A DNA stretch of 8,553 bases. Source: Candidatus Omnitrophota bacterium (GTDB lineage Bacteria; Omnitrophota; Gorgyraeia; Gygaellales; Profunditerraquicolaceae). The translations under genes and the position numbers were made by a program. Under the pieces are notes generated by a model, which was not told the origin of the DNA, did not search any database, and saw only the letters and a list, made by a program, of their open reading frames with translations. Positions 1-6,419 of this stretch are shown here, piece after piece. Numbering within the stretch: position 1 is the first letter of the stretch; each line of letters begins with the position of its first letter. The DNA lies in contig JAQTNM010000049.1 in NCBI GenBank assembly GCA_028713875.1, positions 1-8,553 on the forward strand, written 5' to 3'.

Positions 1-56
1 GAGAGTTCGACGGACAGCGCAGGAAAAGAGTATTAATTAAGATTATCGGAGAATAA
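1..56 (+). CDS. 3' end of an unidentified gene
   Basis: Reading from position 3, an open frame runs into the window and stops at TAA 54-56. It encodes the last 17 residues of a protein, ending in RRKRVLIKIIGE. The stop lies 3 nt before the thioesterase ATG, and the GGAG Shine-Dalgarno of that next gene (48-51) sits inside these last codons. This tight spacing is typical of an operon and supports a real gene end. The basic, beta-strand-like tail is too short to identify a family. The other two forward frames also stop early (34-36 and 38-40), so the frame choice rests on the spacing and is not certain. Confidence 0.5.
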   Translation, partial: EFDGQRRKRVLIKIIGE

Positions 57-59
57 AAA

Positions 60-458
60 ATGATAGAAGTGAAGATCTATTACCACGATACCGATTGCGG
101 GGGCGTGGTTTATTACGCGAATTACCTTAAATACCTGGAGCAGGCACGCACGGAGTTTTTTGCCGAAAAAGGGGCGCCGGTTGAGGAATTAGCCGAGTCC
201 GGGGTACTCTTCGTAGTCGCCCGCCAGGAAATAGATTATAAATCTCCGGCATTTTATGCGGACATCCTGCAGGTATATACGGGTGTTTCCAATATCAGCG
301 CCGTGAAGATAGAATTTGAGCACGAGATAAAAAAGAAAGACGGCCAGCTTGTCTGCAGGGCAAAGACCGTAACTGTATGCGTGGGAAAGGATTTCAAGCC
401 TAAAGCCATACCCGAAGAGGTCAAGAAGAAGATAGCAGGCGAAAATAGACAGAAATGA
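60..458 (+). CDS. ybgC: YbgC/4HBT-family acyl-CoA thioesterase
   Basis: This 132-residue hot-dog-fold thioesterase has the usual length for YbgC and 4-hydroxybenzoyl-CoA thioesterase relatives. The family signature is at residues 8-29: YYHDTDCGGVVYYANY followed by a LEQARTEFF-like helix. The conserved Asp of the DTDxxGVVY motif (probably D12) is the catalytic residue by family knowledge. The rest alternates beta strands (for example ILQVYTGVSNI) and ends in a short basic tail. The family hydrolyses acyl-CoA or acyl-ACP thioesters in the cytoplasm, and proteobacterial YbgC is linked to the Tol-Pal envelope system. No tol or pal gene is visible here, so the symbol reflects the family and not proven function. 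A GGAG Shine-Dalgarno at 48-51, 8 nt before ATG, supports the start. The stop overlaps the next gene by 4 nt (ATGA), implying translational coupling. Confidence 0.88.
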   Translation: MIEVKIYYHDTDCGGVVYYANYLKYLEQARTEFFAEKGAPVEELAESGVLFVVARQEIDYKSPAFYADILQVYTGVSNISAVKIEFEHEIKKKDGQLVCRAKTVTVCVGKDFKPKAIPEEVKKKIAGENRQK

Positions 459-907
459 AAAAAGGTTTTACCCTGCTGGAATTAATAGTAGTAATCGTTA
501 TCCTGGGCATCCTGGCCACCCTGGGTTTTACTCAATATAACAAACAGGTGGAAAGCACCCGCCTTGCCGAAGCTAAGATCGCGATAGGCTCCATGCGTCA
601 ATTAGCCACGGAATATTACTGGAAGAATGGCTCGCTGACGGGCATACAGAATGGCGATGTGGGAGCAGATAATACCTGCACTTCCTCCAGCTACTTTCAT
701 TACTACCTTGGCAGTGTTTACGCTACTGGCCTTTACTTGATGTCAGCCAGATGTACCAGCGGCGGCAAATCTCCCAATGTGACAAGAGAGTATATCTATA
801 GGGCATTCTTTAAACCGGATACAGGATGCCAGTCCTTCCGCTGCTATTATAGTGACGATACTACTACTTGCTTTGGGATTAGCGATCCTTCGTGCCCGGG
901 GCAATAG
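455..907 (+). CDS. Type IV pilin/pseudopilin-like prepilin, Cys-rich
   Basis: The 150-residue protein opens with a class III prepilin signal. MKKG is followed by FTLLELIVVIVILGILA, so prepilin peptidase should cut after G4, methylate F5, and use E9 as the conserved Glu+5. Residues 5-24 form the hydrophobic N-terminal helix that anchors the pilin in the inner membrane before assembly. The globular part (about 30-150) has six cysteines (75, 100, 125, 130, 139, 147), four of them in the last 26 residues, which suggests disulfides after export. It could be a minor pilin, a type II secretion pseudopilin or a major pilin; no pilus or secretion assembly genes are in the window to decide. ATG overlaps the thioesterase stop as ATGA, and no good Shine-Dalgarno precedes it, so translation is probably coupled. 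Confidence 0.87.
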   Translation: MKKGFTLLELIVVIVILGILATLGFTQYNKQVESTRLAEAKIAIGSMRQLATEYYWKNGSLTGIQNGDVGADNTCTSSSYFHYYLGSVYATGLYLMSARCTSGGKSPNVTREYIYRAFFKPDTGCQSFRCYYSDDTTTCFGISDPSCPGQ

Positions 908-1064
908 GGTTCCGGCACTGCCTACCTATCAGCAAGCAATACTGTTCATTTGGCTAAATATGAGTTTGAGCTGCAATTTTGCTGTTTTTGGGCAAGGGCG
1001 CCCGGGAATGCAGAAGGGCTCCTGTGAGCGTAAGTAATTGTGTTATTTATTGTTAGACCCCACC
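908..1064. other. Intergenic stretch without supported gene
   Basis: This is the first part of a 290 bp gap between the prepilin and the c-di-GMP enzyme gene. A 61-codon frame (852-1037) crosses it but begins inside the prepilin, has no ribosome binding site and encodes nothing recognisable. A GC-rich patch (GGGCGCCC near 1000) has no T-run after it. I see no gene or convincing structure in this part. The promoter and terminator that follow are listed separately. Confidence 0.6.
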
Positions 1065-1093
1065 TTGATAATCCCGCGTAAATATGTTATACT
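1065..1093 (+). promoter_or_regulatory. Sigma-70-type promoter with extended -10
   Basis: TTGATA (1065-1070, 5 of 6 matches to TTGACA) is followed by a 17 nt spacer and TATACT (1088-1093, 5 of 6 matches to TATAAT). TG at 1085-1086 sits one base upstream of the -10, forming an extended -10 element. This is the best promoter match I found in the window. Transcription should begin near 1099-1101, heading towards the hairpin at 1146-1175 and the gene at 1198. Assignment is from sequence only. Confidence 0.7.
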
Positions 1094-1099
1094 TTTATC

Positions 1100-1176
1100 C
1101 CATGTCAGAAAAGTTGGATAAAGATTAATAAACCAGATCAATACGAGGCAGCTCTTTTAAAGAGCTGCCTTTTTTA
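1100..1176 (+). ncRNA. Candidate short terminated RNA or attenuated leader
   Basis: The strong promoter at 1065-1093 and the intrinsic terminator at 1146-1175 delimit a predicted transcript of about 75 nt. Its 5' part (about 1100-1145) is A-rich and unstructured by eye; its 3' end is the terminator hairpin. It could be a small RNA in its own right, or the leader of the GGDEF/HD-GYP gene with premature termination. I recognise no known riboswitch, including the GEMM c-di-GMP types, and see no antiterminator complementary to the hairpin arms. An 8-codon ATG frame (1102-1128, MSEKLDKD) starts almost at the predicted transcription start. Confidence 0.35.
1146..1175 (+). terminator. Intrinsic terminator with perfect 12-bp inverted repeat
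   Basis: AGGCAGCTCTTT (1146-1157) and AAAGAGCTGCCT (1159-1170) are perfect reverse complements around a single base. In practice this gives a stem of about 10 bp with a 5 nt loop. It is followed directly by T1170-T1175. This is a textbook rho-independent terminator on the + strand. It can end transcripts from the thioesterase-prepilin operon and also transcripts from the promoter at 1065-1093. It lies only 22 bp before the next ATG. Confidence 0.85.
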
Positions 1177-1197
1177 TCTAAAAACGCCGCAGCGGAT

Positions 1198-3996
1198 ATG
1201 GATAACTTAGAGAAGAATACCATTGGTATTTTAAGACACCCGGGCGCCTTAAGGAAAGACAAGCAGGCCCTGGAAAAGATCAAGCTCCGCTACATACGCA
1301 ACCGCCGTCTTGTGCACCATTACCTTGATTTTGAGAAGCTAATCACCGGCCTTTCTACCAAATTCATCAATCTTCCCGCCGACAAAATCGACCAGGGCAT
1401 AAACCAGGCCTTAAAGGCAATAGCCGAGTTCTCCGGAGTTGACCGCAGTTATATATTTATGCTGCAGGATGGCCGCGCTAAGGTTAGCAATATATACGAA
1501 TGGTGCGCCGAAGGCACAGAGCCTCAAATACATAAATTGCAGGATTTATCGGTAGAGGACTTTCCCTGGATTAAAAGTAAGATTATGGGGCTGGAAAGTG
1601 TCTATGTGCCGCGCGTCAGCGATATGCCGCAGGAAGCTGCCGCGGAAAAAGAGATATGCCTGGCCGGCTCGGTCCTTTCCCTTGTTTGCGTGCCTATGGT
1701 TTATCAGGGCGCGGTAGTAGGATTCATGGGTTTTGACGCGGTAAAAGCGGAGAAATCCTGGACGCAGGAGAGTATTGACCTGTTAAAGATAGTCAGCGAA
1801 ATACTCGTGAATGTGATAGAAAGCAAGAAATCGGCTGAAGAGCTGCAGAAATACCGCAGCTGTCTGGAGGAGCTGGTGCAGGAACGCACCGCGGCGTTAG
1901 AGCGCGAAATAGCCGAACGCAAACGCATAGAGGAGGAATTACGCAAATATCATGACCACCTGGAAGAGTTGGCTAAAGAGCGCACCCTGGAGTTAGAATT
2001 GGAGAATGAAGACCGGGTGAAAGCAGAAGAGGCGTTGCGCGTCAGCGAAGCGCGCTACCGGGCCATAATAGAAGATCAGGTGCATTTTGTCTGTCGGTGG
2101 CTGCCTGACGGGACGCTGACATTTATTAATGAGGCCTACTGCCGTTATTTCGGAAAGAAGCGGGATGAATTGATCAATACCAGCTTTATGCCTATGATCC
2201 CCGAGGAAGACCGGCAGATAGTAAAGGATAGTATTGCTGCCTTGAACAGGGATAATCCCGCAGGCACCTGCGAGCACAGGGTGATATTGCCGGCTGGCCA
2301 GGTGCGCTGGCAACAGTGGACTAACCGGGCCATATTTGATGAGCAGGGCAAGGTCGTTGAATTCCAATCCGTAGGAGATGATATCACCGAGCGCAGATTT
2401 ACCCGGCAGGCGCTTGAGGATAGCGAGCGCTTTTTATCCAATATATTTTCCAGCATACAGGACGGTATCAGCATTTTGGATACCGATTTGAATATCATAC
2501 GGGTAAATTCGGTTGTAGAGAAATGGCAGGCGCACGCCATGCCCCTGGTAGGTAAGAAATGTCATAAAGCTTACCATTCCAGCGATCTGCCATGCGCGGG
2601 CTGCCCCAGCAGGCAGACCCTGCAGACCGGAAATAGCGCTTATGCGGTTATCCCCAAGTCCGGGCCGGGAGGTAAGACCGTGGGTTGGCTCGAGCTGTAT
2701 ACCTTTCCGCTTATGGATGCCGATACGGGTAAATTAAAAGGGATAATAGAATACACGCATGATATCACCGGGCGTAAAAAATCCGAGGAAGAGAAGGCAG
2801 CCCTCGATAAAGAGCTGATGAAGTCTAATAAAAGGCTGAAGCAGTTGACCCTGATGGACCCGCATACCGGCCTTTATAACCACCGTTATCTTCAGGAGAT
2901 CATTGAAGCGGAATTTGACCGTTCCAGGAGATACGCCCAGCCGCTTTCGGTAATGATGCTGGATATAGATTATTTCAGGTCCATCAACGACGTCTATGGA
3001 CATAAATTCGGAGACCTGGTGCTTAAGCAGTTCGCCAAGATATTGAAGCGCATGGTGCGCAGGTATGATACGGTAATCCGTTACGGAGGAGAAGAGTTCG
3101 TTATCCTGTGTTCCGGCACAGACAGGGCCAATGCATTAAGCCTGGCCAAGAGGATACTGGATGCGATAAATCTTTTTGATTTTGGCAATAAGAAACACAG
3201 CGTCAAGCTGAAGCTAAGCATAGCGGTTGTCTCATATAATGAGGACAGGGCGCTGAAAGGAATAAATCTAGTGGAGCTTGCCGACCAGATCCTGTCCCGC
3301 GTCAAAGAATCGGGAGGCAACCGCGTTTATTCTTCCCTGGATATCAAAAAAGCAGGGCCCCATTACAAAATAAACAAAAACGGCAACATTAAGTTCCTTA
3401 ATGAGAAGATAGAAAAATTAAGCCGGCGCGCAAACCAGAGCCTGATGGAAGCTATCTTTGCCTTTGCCAAGACCATAGAGGTCAAAGACCATTACACCGG
3501 CGAGCACGTGGAAAGGACCGTAAAGTACGCCACCGGCATAGCCAGGGCTATGAACCTTCCAGAGCGCGATATCGAACTTATCCGCCAGGCCGCAATGCTG
3601 CATGACCTGGGCAAGATCGGCATAAGCGAGAAGATCCTGCTTAAGAAAGGCAAGCTCACCAAGCAGGAATTCGCGGAGATAAGAAAACATCCCCAGATAG
3701 GCGTGGATATCATCCGGCCGATCCATTTCCTCCATCCTATAATACCTATATTGCTCTATCATCATGAGAGATGGGACGGTAAGGGCTATCCGAACAGTCT
3801 TAAAGGGACGGATATACCGGTAGGCGCGCGCATTGTGGCTATCGCCGATGTATATCAGGCCCTGATATCCGACCGCTGTTACCGCAAAGCCTACCCGCAG
3901 GAGAAAGCGATAGAGATAATCAGGGAGGAATCCGGAAAGCTCTTTGACCCCGAGATCGTTGACGCATTCCTGAGGATCGTGCACACGGTAGATTAA
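1198..3996 (+). CDS. GAF-PAS-PAS-GGDEF-HD-GYP cyclic di-GMP synthase/phosphodiesterase
   Basis: This 932-residue cytoplasmic protein has no visible signal peptide or membrane helix. Domains in order: GAF (about 44-207), charged coiled coil (208-284) built from a 32-residue tandem repeat, PAS/PAC (284-398), a second PAS (408-527) with Cys/His residues at 455-469, GGDEF (546-712) and HD-GYP (745-925). The cyclase site looks intact: LDIDYF metal-binding region (D589, D591) and GGEEF (630-634). R621-x-x-D624 lies five residues before GGEEF, matching the product-inhibition I-site. The phosphodiesterase also looks intact: HDLGK (802-806), KHPQIG (830-835), HHERWDGKGYP (855-865) and IADVYQAL. By family knowledge it could make c-di-GMP from GTP and degrade it, with GAF/PAS input choosing the balance. 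The ATG lacks a clear Shine-Dalgarno, but no in-frame ATG follows until residue 88, so this start is the best choice. A terminator sits 22 bp upstream. Confidence 0.93.
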   Translation: MDNLEKNTIGILRHPGALRKDKQALEKIKLRYIRNRRLVHHYLDFEKLITGLSTKFINLPADKIDQGINQALKAIAEFSGVDRSYIFMLQDGRAKVSNIYEWCAEGTEPQIHKLQDLSVEDFPWIKSKIMGLESVYVPRVSDMPQEAAAEKEICLAGSVLSLVCVPMVYQGAVVGFMGFDAVKAEKSWTQESIDLLKIVSEILVNVIESKKSAEELQKYRSCLEELVQERTAALEREIAERKRIEEELRKYHDHLEELAKERTLELELENEDRVKAEEALRVSEARYRAIIEDQVHFVCRWLPDGTLTFINEAYCRYFGKKRDELINTSFMPMIPEEDRQIVKDSIAALNRDNPAGTCEHRVILPAGQVRWQQWTNRAIFDEQGKVVEFQSVGDDITERRFTRQALEDSERFLSNIFSSIQDGISILDTDLNIIRVNSVVEKWQAHAMPLVGKKCHKAYHSSDLPCAGCPSRQTLQTGNSAYAVIPKSGPGGKTVGWLELYTFPLMDADTGKLKGIIEYTHDITGRKKSEEEKAALDKELMKSNKRLKQLTLMDPHTGLYNHRYLQEIIEAEFDRSRRYAQPLSVMMLDIDYFRSINDVYGHKFGDLVLKQFAKILKRMVRRYDTVIRYGGEEFVILCSGTDRANALSLAKRILDAINLFDFGNKKHSVKLKLSIAVVSYNEDRALKGINLVELADQILSRVKESGGNRVYSSLDIKKAGPHYKINKNGNIKFLNEKIEKLSRRANQSLMEAIFAFAKTIEVKDHYTGEHVERTVKYATGIARAMNLPERDIELIRQAAMLHDLGKIGISEKILLKKGKLTKQEFAEIRKHPQIGVDIIRPIHFLHPIIPILLYHHERWDGKGYPNSLKGTDIPVGARIVAIADVYQALISDRCYRKAYPQEKAIEIIREESGKLFDPEIVDAFLRIVHTVD

Positions 3997-4048
3997 CCCG
4001 CCAAAAACATCCAACCAGAGAACAGTTGTCCCCAAGCCAATAAAAGTG

Positions 4049-4077
4049 TTGACTAATAAAAAAGTTCGTGTTATTTT
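4049..4077 (+). promoter_or_regulatory. Candidate sigma-70 promoter for hppA
   Basis: TTGACT (4049-4054, 5 of 6 matches) is followed by 17 nt and TATTTT (4072-4077, 4 of 6). It lies about 90 bp before the pyrophosphatase ATG, which would give a leader of roughly 80 nt holding both hairpins described below. No terminator is evident after the preceding gene, so readthrough transcription is also possible. The -10 is weak. Confidence 0.5.
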
Positions 4078-4094
4078 ATACGCTTTAAACGTAA

Positions 4095-4150
4095 ACTCCG
4101 TGCATAGCATGGAGTAAACAACCGCTGATCACCAGAGGTAGCGGTTGTTT
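4095..4150 (+). promoter_or_regulatory. Structured 5' leader of hppA: two stacked hairpins
   Basis: Hairpin 1 pairs ACTCCGTGC (4095-4103) with GCATGGAGT (4107-4115), a 9-bp stem with one G-T wobble and an ATA loop. Hairpin 2 begins on the next base: AAACAACCGCT (4116-4126) pairs perfectly with AGCGGTTGTTT (4140-4150), with a 13 nt loop. The 3' arm of hairpin 2 is immediately followed by AGGAGG at 4151-4156, the Shine-Dalgarno of hppA. CTCC in hairpin 1 (4096-4099) could alternatively pair with GGAG of the Shine-Dalgarno. There is no T-run, so this is not a terminator. It may regulate translation or protect the mRNA. I do not recognise a known riboswitch class. Confidence 0.55.
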
Positions 4151-4156
4151 AGGAGG
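4151..4156 (+). promoter_or_regulatory. Strong Shine-Dalgarno AGGAGG of hppA
   Basis: A full-consensus AGGAGG lies 9 nt before the ATG at 4166 and fixes that start. It touches the base of hairpin 2, so folding of the leader could affect ribosome access. Confidence 0.85.
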
Positions 4157-4165
4157 ATTATATAA

Positions 4166-6268
4166 ATGACAGGTATTGATCTTTTGTGGCTGGCACCCGT
4201 GGGTTCAATATTGGCTTTAAGCTTTGCCGTTTATCTGGCCGTTTTTATCTTGAGGCACGATGAGGGTAATGACAGGATGCGCGAGATCGCCCGTGCAGTA
4301 AGGATAGGCGCAAAGGCCTATCTGAAAAGGCAATATCTGGGCGTAGCGGCTTTCTTTGTCGTGGTATTTTTTCTGCTTTTATTTCTTGCGTTCCGCAAAT
4401 ACCTGGTGATCTTTGTGCCTTTTGCCTTTTTGACCGGGGGTTTCTTCTCGGGCCTCTCGGGTTTTATAGGTATGACCATAGCTACCAAATCTTCCAACCG
4501 CACCGCGGCTGCGGCCATGAAAAGCCTTAATTCGGGTCTGCGCGTGGCTTTCTCAAGCGGCGCGGTTATGGGGTTGACCGTAGTAGGATTAGGGCTCCTG
4601 GATTTGAGTATCTGGTATTATTTCCTGAACTGGTATTATTCGGCTCATCCTACTCCGCACGGGTTGGATAAAATAGCGGCAATAACCTCAACTATGCTAT
4701 GTTTCGGTATGGGCGCCAGTTCCCAGGCGCTCTTTGCCAGGGTCGGCGGCGGTATCTTTACCAAGGCCGCGGATGTGGGTGCGGATCTGGTAGGCAAGGT
4801 AGAAGCCGGCATACCCGAAGATGACCCCCGTAACCCTGCGGTCATTGCCGATAACGTAGGTGATAATGTAGGCGATGTTGCCGGTATGGGAGCTGACCTT
4901 TATGAGTCGTATGTCGGCTCTATCGTGGCTACTTCGGTTTTAGGCGTGGCTGCGGGTTTGGGCGTAGCCGGAGTAACCGTGCCTATGGTTATGGCTGCGG
5001 TGGGAGTGGTGGCCTCTATTATAGGAACATTTTTTGTAAGAAGCAAGGAAGAAGCCAGCCAGAAAGTTTTATTGATGGCTTTAAGAAAAGGGATATTCGC
5101 CAGCGCTCTCATGGTGGCAATCATATCCTACTTTCTGATTAAGTTTACCCTGGGTGCCGGGCACATGGGGGTTTACTGGTCGGTTCTCTCAGGATTGATC
5201 GCCGGAGTGCTTATCGGCCTGAGCACCGAGTTTTATACATCTAGCGGTTTCAAACCCACCCGTTCCATCGCAGATGCCTCTTTGACCGGTCCGGCTACCG
5301 TGATCATCGGCGGTATGGCCGTAGGCATGATGTCAACAGCCATCCCCGTGATTGTAGTGGGTATCGCGATATTGACCAGCTATTTTCTGTCCGGGGGCGC
5401 TGCGAATTATAATGCCGGCCTTTACGGAGTAGCCATTTCAGCAGTAGGCATGCTTTCTACCCTCGGCATAACTTTAGCTACCGATGCCTACGGCCCGGTT
5501 GCGGATAATGCCGGAGGCAATGCCGAGATGTCGCATTTGCCGCCGGAAGTAAGGAAACGCACCGATGCCCTGGATGCCCTGGGCAACACCACTGCGGCAA
5601 CCGGCAAAGGTTTTGCCATCGGTTCTGCTGCGTTGACTGCCTTGGCTCTGATTGCTGCGTATCGCGATCAGGTTTCTATGTACGGGGTGAATATGGTGCT
5701 TTCTTTAATGAACCCCAATGTTCTGGTCGGCCTGTTTATCGGCGGGATGATGCCGTTCCTTTTCTGCTCTATGACCATGCGCGCGGTTGGCCGGGCAGCA
5801 GGTAAGATAGTAGTTGAGGTAAGGAGGCAGTTTAAAGAAATAGCCGGGATCATGGAAGGCACAGCCAAGCCGGATTATGCCCGTTGCGTGGATATCGCCA
5901 CAGCCGCAGCCCAGAAAGAAATGATCGTACCCTCGCTTATGGCGATCATTGTTCCTATCTTAGTGGGGATACTCATAGGTATTGAGGCTGAGGCCGGGCT
6001 TCTTACCGGAGCCACCGTATGCGGTTTTGTCCTGGCGGTAATGATGGCTAATTCCGGAGGCGCCTGGGATAATGCCAAGAAATATATAGAAGAGGGGCAT
6101 TACGGAGGCAAGGGTTCGCCCGCGCATAAGGCAGGAGTAGTGGGTGATACTGTCGGCGATCCCTTCAAAGATACCTCGGGCCCGAGCTTGAATATCCTGA
6201 TCAAGCTTATGTCAATGGTCTCAATAGTTTTTTCTTCCTTTATCATCCGTAACACCTTCTTCAAATAA
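4166..6268 (+). CDS. hppA: Membrane-bound ion-pumping pyrophosphatase, K+-dependent, probably Na+-pumping
   Basis: This 700-residue integral membrane protein has the usual length for bacterial M-PPases and many hydrophobic helices from residue 6 to the C-terminus. It couples hydrolysis of pyrophosphate to ion export across the cytoplasmic membrane. Substrate and metal motifs are present: DVGADLVGKVE (203-213), DNVGDNVGD (229-237), GPVADNAGGNAE (443-454) and DTVGDPFKDTSGPSLN (661-676). GNTTAATGKG (473-482) has Ala477 and Gly480 where K+-independent enzymes carry Lys and Thr, so K+ dependence is expected. ADLYESYVGS (243-252) has Glu247 one helical turn before the position used in typical H+-PPases, the arrangement known from Na+-PPases. 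Dual Na+/H+ pumping cannot be excluded from these motifs. The start is fixed by AGGAGG. It stands alone behind its own candidate promoter and is followed by repeats, not by a co-oriented close partner. Confidence 0.96.
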   Translation: MTGIDLLWLAPVGSILALSFAVYLAVFILRHDEGNDRMREIARAVRIGAKAYLKRQYLGVAAFFVVVFFLLLFLAFRKYLVIFVPFAFLTGGFFSGLSGFIGMTIATKSSNRTAAAAMKSLNSGLRVAFSSGAVMGLTVVGLGLLDLSIWYYFLNWYYSAHPTPHGLDKIAAITSTMLCFGMGASSQALFARVGGGIFTKAADVGADLVGKVEAGIPEDDPRNPAVIADNVGDNVGDVAGMGADLYESYVGSIVATSVLGVAAGLGVAGVTVPMVMAAVGVVASIIGTFFVRSKEEASQKVLLMALRKGIFASALMVAIISYFLIKFTLGAGHMGVYWSVLSGLIAGVLIGLSTEFYTSSGFKPTRSIADASLTGPATVIIGGMAVGMMSTAIPVIVVGIAILTSYFLSGGAANYNAGLYGVAISAVGMLSTLGITLATDAYGPVADNAGGNAEMSHLPPEVRKRTDALDALGNTTAATGKGFAIGSAALTALALIAAYRDQVSMYGVNMVLSLMNPNVLVGLFIGGMMPFLFCSMTMRAVGRAAGKIVVEVRRQFKEIAGIMEGTAKPDYARCVDIATAAAQKEMIVPSLMAIIVPILVGILIGIEAEAGLLTGATVCGFVLAVMMANSGGAWDNAKKYIEEGHYGGKGSPAHKAGVVGDTVGDPFKDTSGPSLNILIKLMSMVSIVFSSFIIRNTFFK

Positions 6269-6277
6269 TTCCAGGTA

Positions 6278-6375
6278 AATGGGGACGGTTCTATTTTTTT
6301 CTCCCCATTAATTCAGAAACGTCCCCATTAATTCTATTTTTTTCTCACCATTAATTCAGACCACCCCTATTAATT
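6278..6375. repeat. REP-like cluster of direct and inverted repeats
   Basis: Two 29-nt direct copies (6289-6317 and 6332-6360) start with TTCTATTTTTTTCTC and end with CCATTAATTCAGA; they differ at one base (C6304 versus A6347). The core CCCCATTAATTC is also present at 6323-6334, and a degenerate CCCCTATTAATTT at 6364-6376. AATGGGGACG (6278-6287) is a perfect 10-bp inverted match to CGTCCCCATT (6320-6329), and its first 8 bases can instead pair with TCCCCATT (6302-6309). The GGGGACGGTTC word resembles end sequences I associate with REP-associated tyrosine transposases (IS200-like), but no transposase is in the window. The hairpin followed by T6337-T6343 might also weakly terminate hppA transcripts. 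Confidence 0.7.
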
Positions 6376-6381
6376 TATTTG

Positions 6382-6410
6382 TTTATATTTTGGCTGTTTA
6401 GTGATATGAT
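6382..6410 (+). promoter_or_regulatory. Candidate promoter for the sigma/anti-sigma/CHAT cassette
   Basis: TTTATA (6382-6387, 4 of 6 matches) is followed by 17 nt and TATGAT (6405-6410, 5 of 6). The predicted transcription start is about 6416-6418, only 2-4 nt before the ATG at 6420. There is no Shine-Dalgarno, so the mRNA would be essentially leaderless. The match is to housekeeping sigma-70; I did not find an obvious ECF-type autoregulatory promoter. Confidence 0.5.
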
Positions 6411-6419
6411 AGCTTTGCC

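Noticed and set aside
985..1010. GC-rich GGGCGCCC palindrome as a terminator for the prepilin operon
   Set aside because: No T-run follows and the stem is short; the hairpin at 1146-1175 is a far better terminator.
852..1037. 61-codon forward frame starting inside the prepilin gene
   Set aside because: It has no ribosome binding site, overlaps the prepilin 3' end in another frame and encodes no recognisable protein; the prepilin has a natural end at 907.
4017..4034. AGAGAACAGTTGTCCCCA as a degenerate copy of the GGGGAC repeat seen at 6278
   Set aside because: Only GTCCCCA and AGAAC are shared, with an interrupted spacing; too short to separate from chance.
3418..4110. 230-codon frame on the minus strand
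   Set aside because: It lies opposite the strongly conserved HD-GYP domain and its translation shows no domain features; it is a shadow of the real gene.
4095..4150. Fluoride or c-di-GMP riboswitch upstream of hppA
   Set aside because: Fluoride riboswitches can precede pyrophosphatase genes, but the conserved GAUG and pseudoknot pattern is not evident, and neither c-di-GMP class consensus fits.
6278..6375. CRISPR array
   Set aside because: Only two full copies, T-rich repeat, 14-nt spacer containing another copy of the core word; the layout does not fit a CRISPR array.
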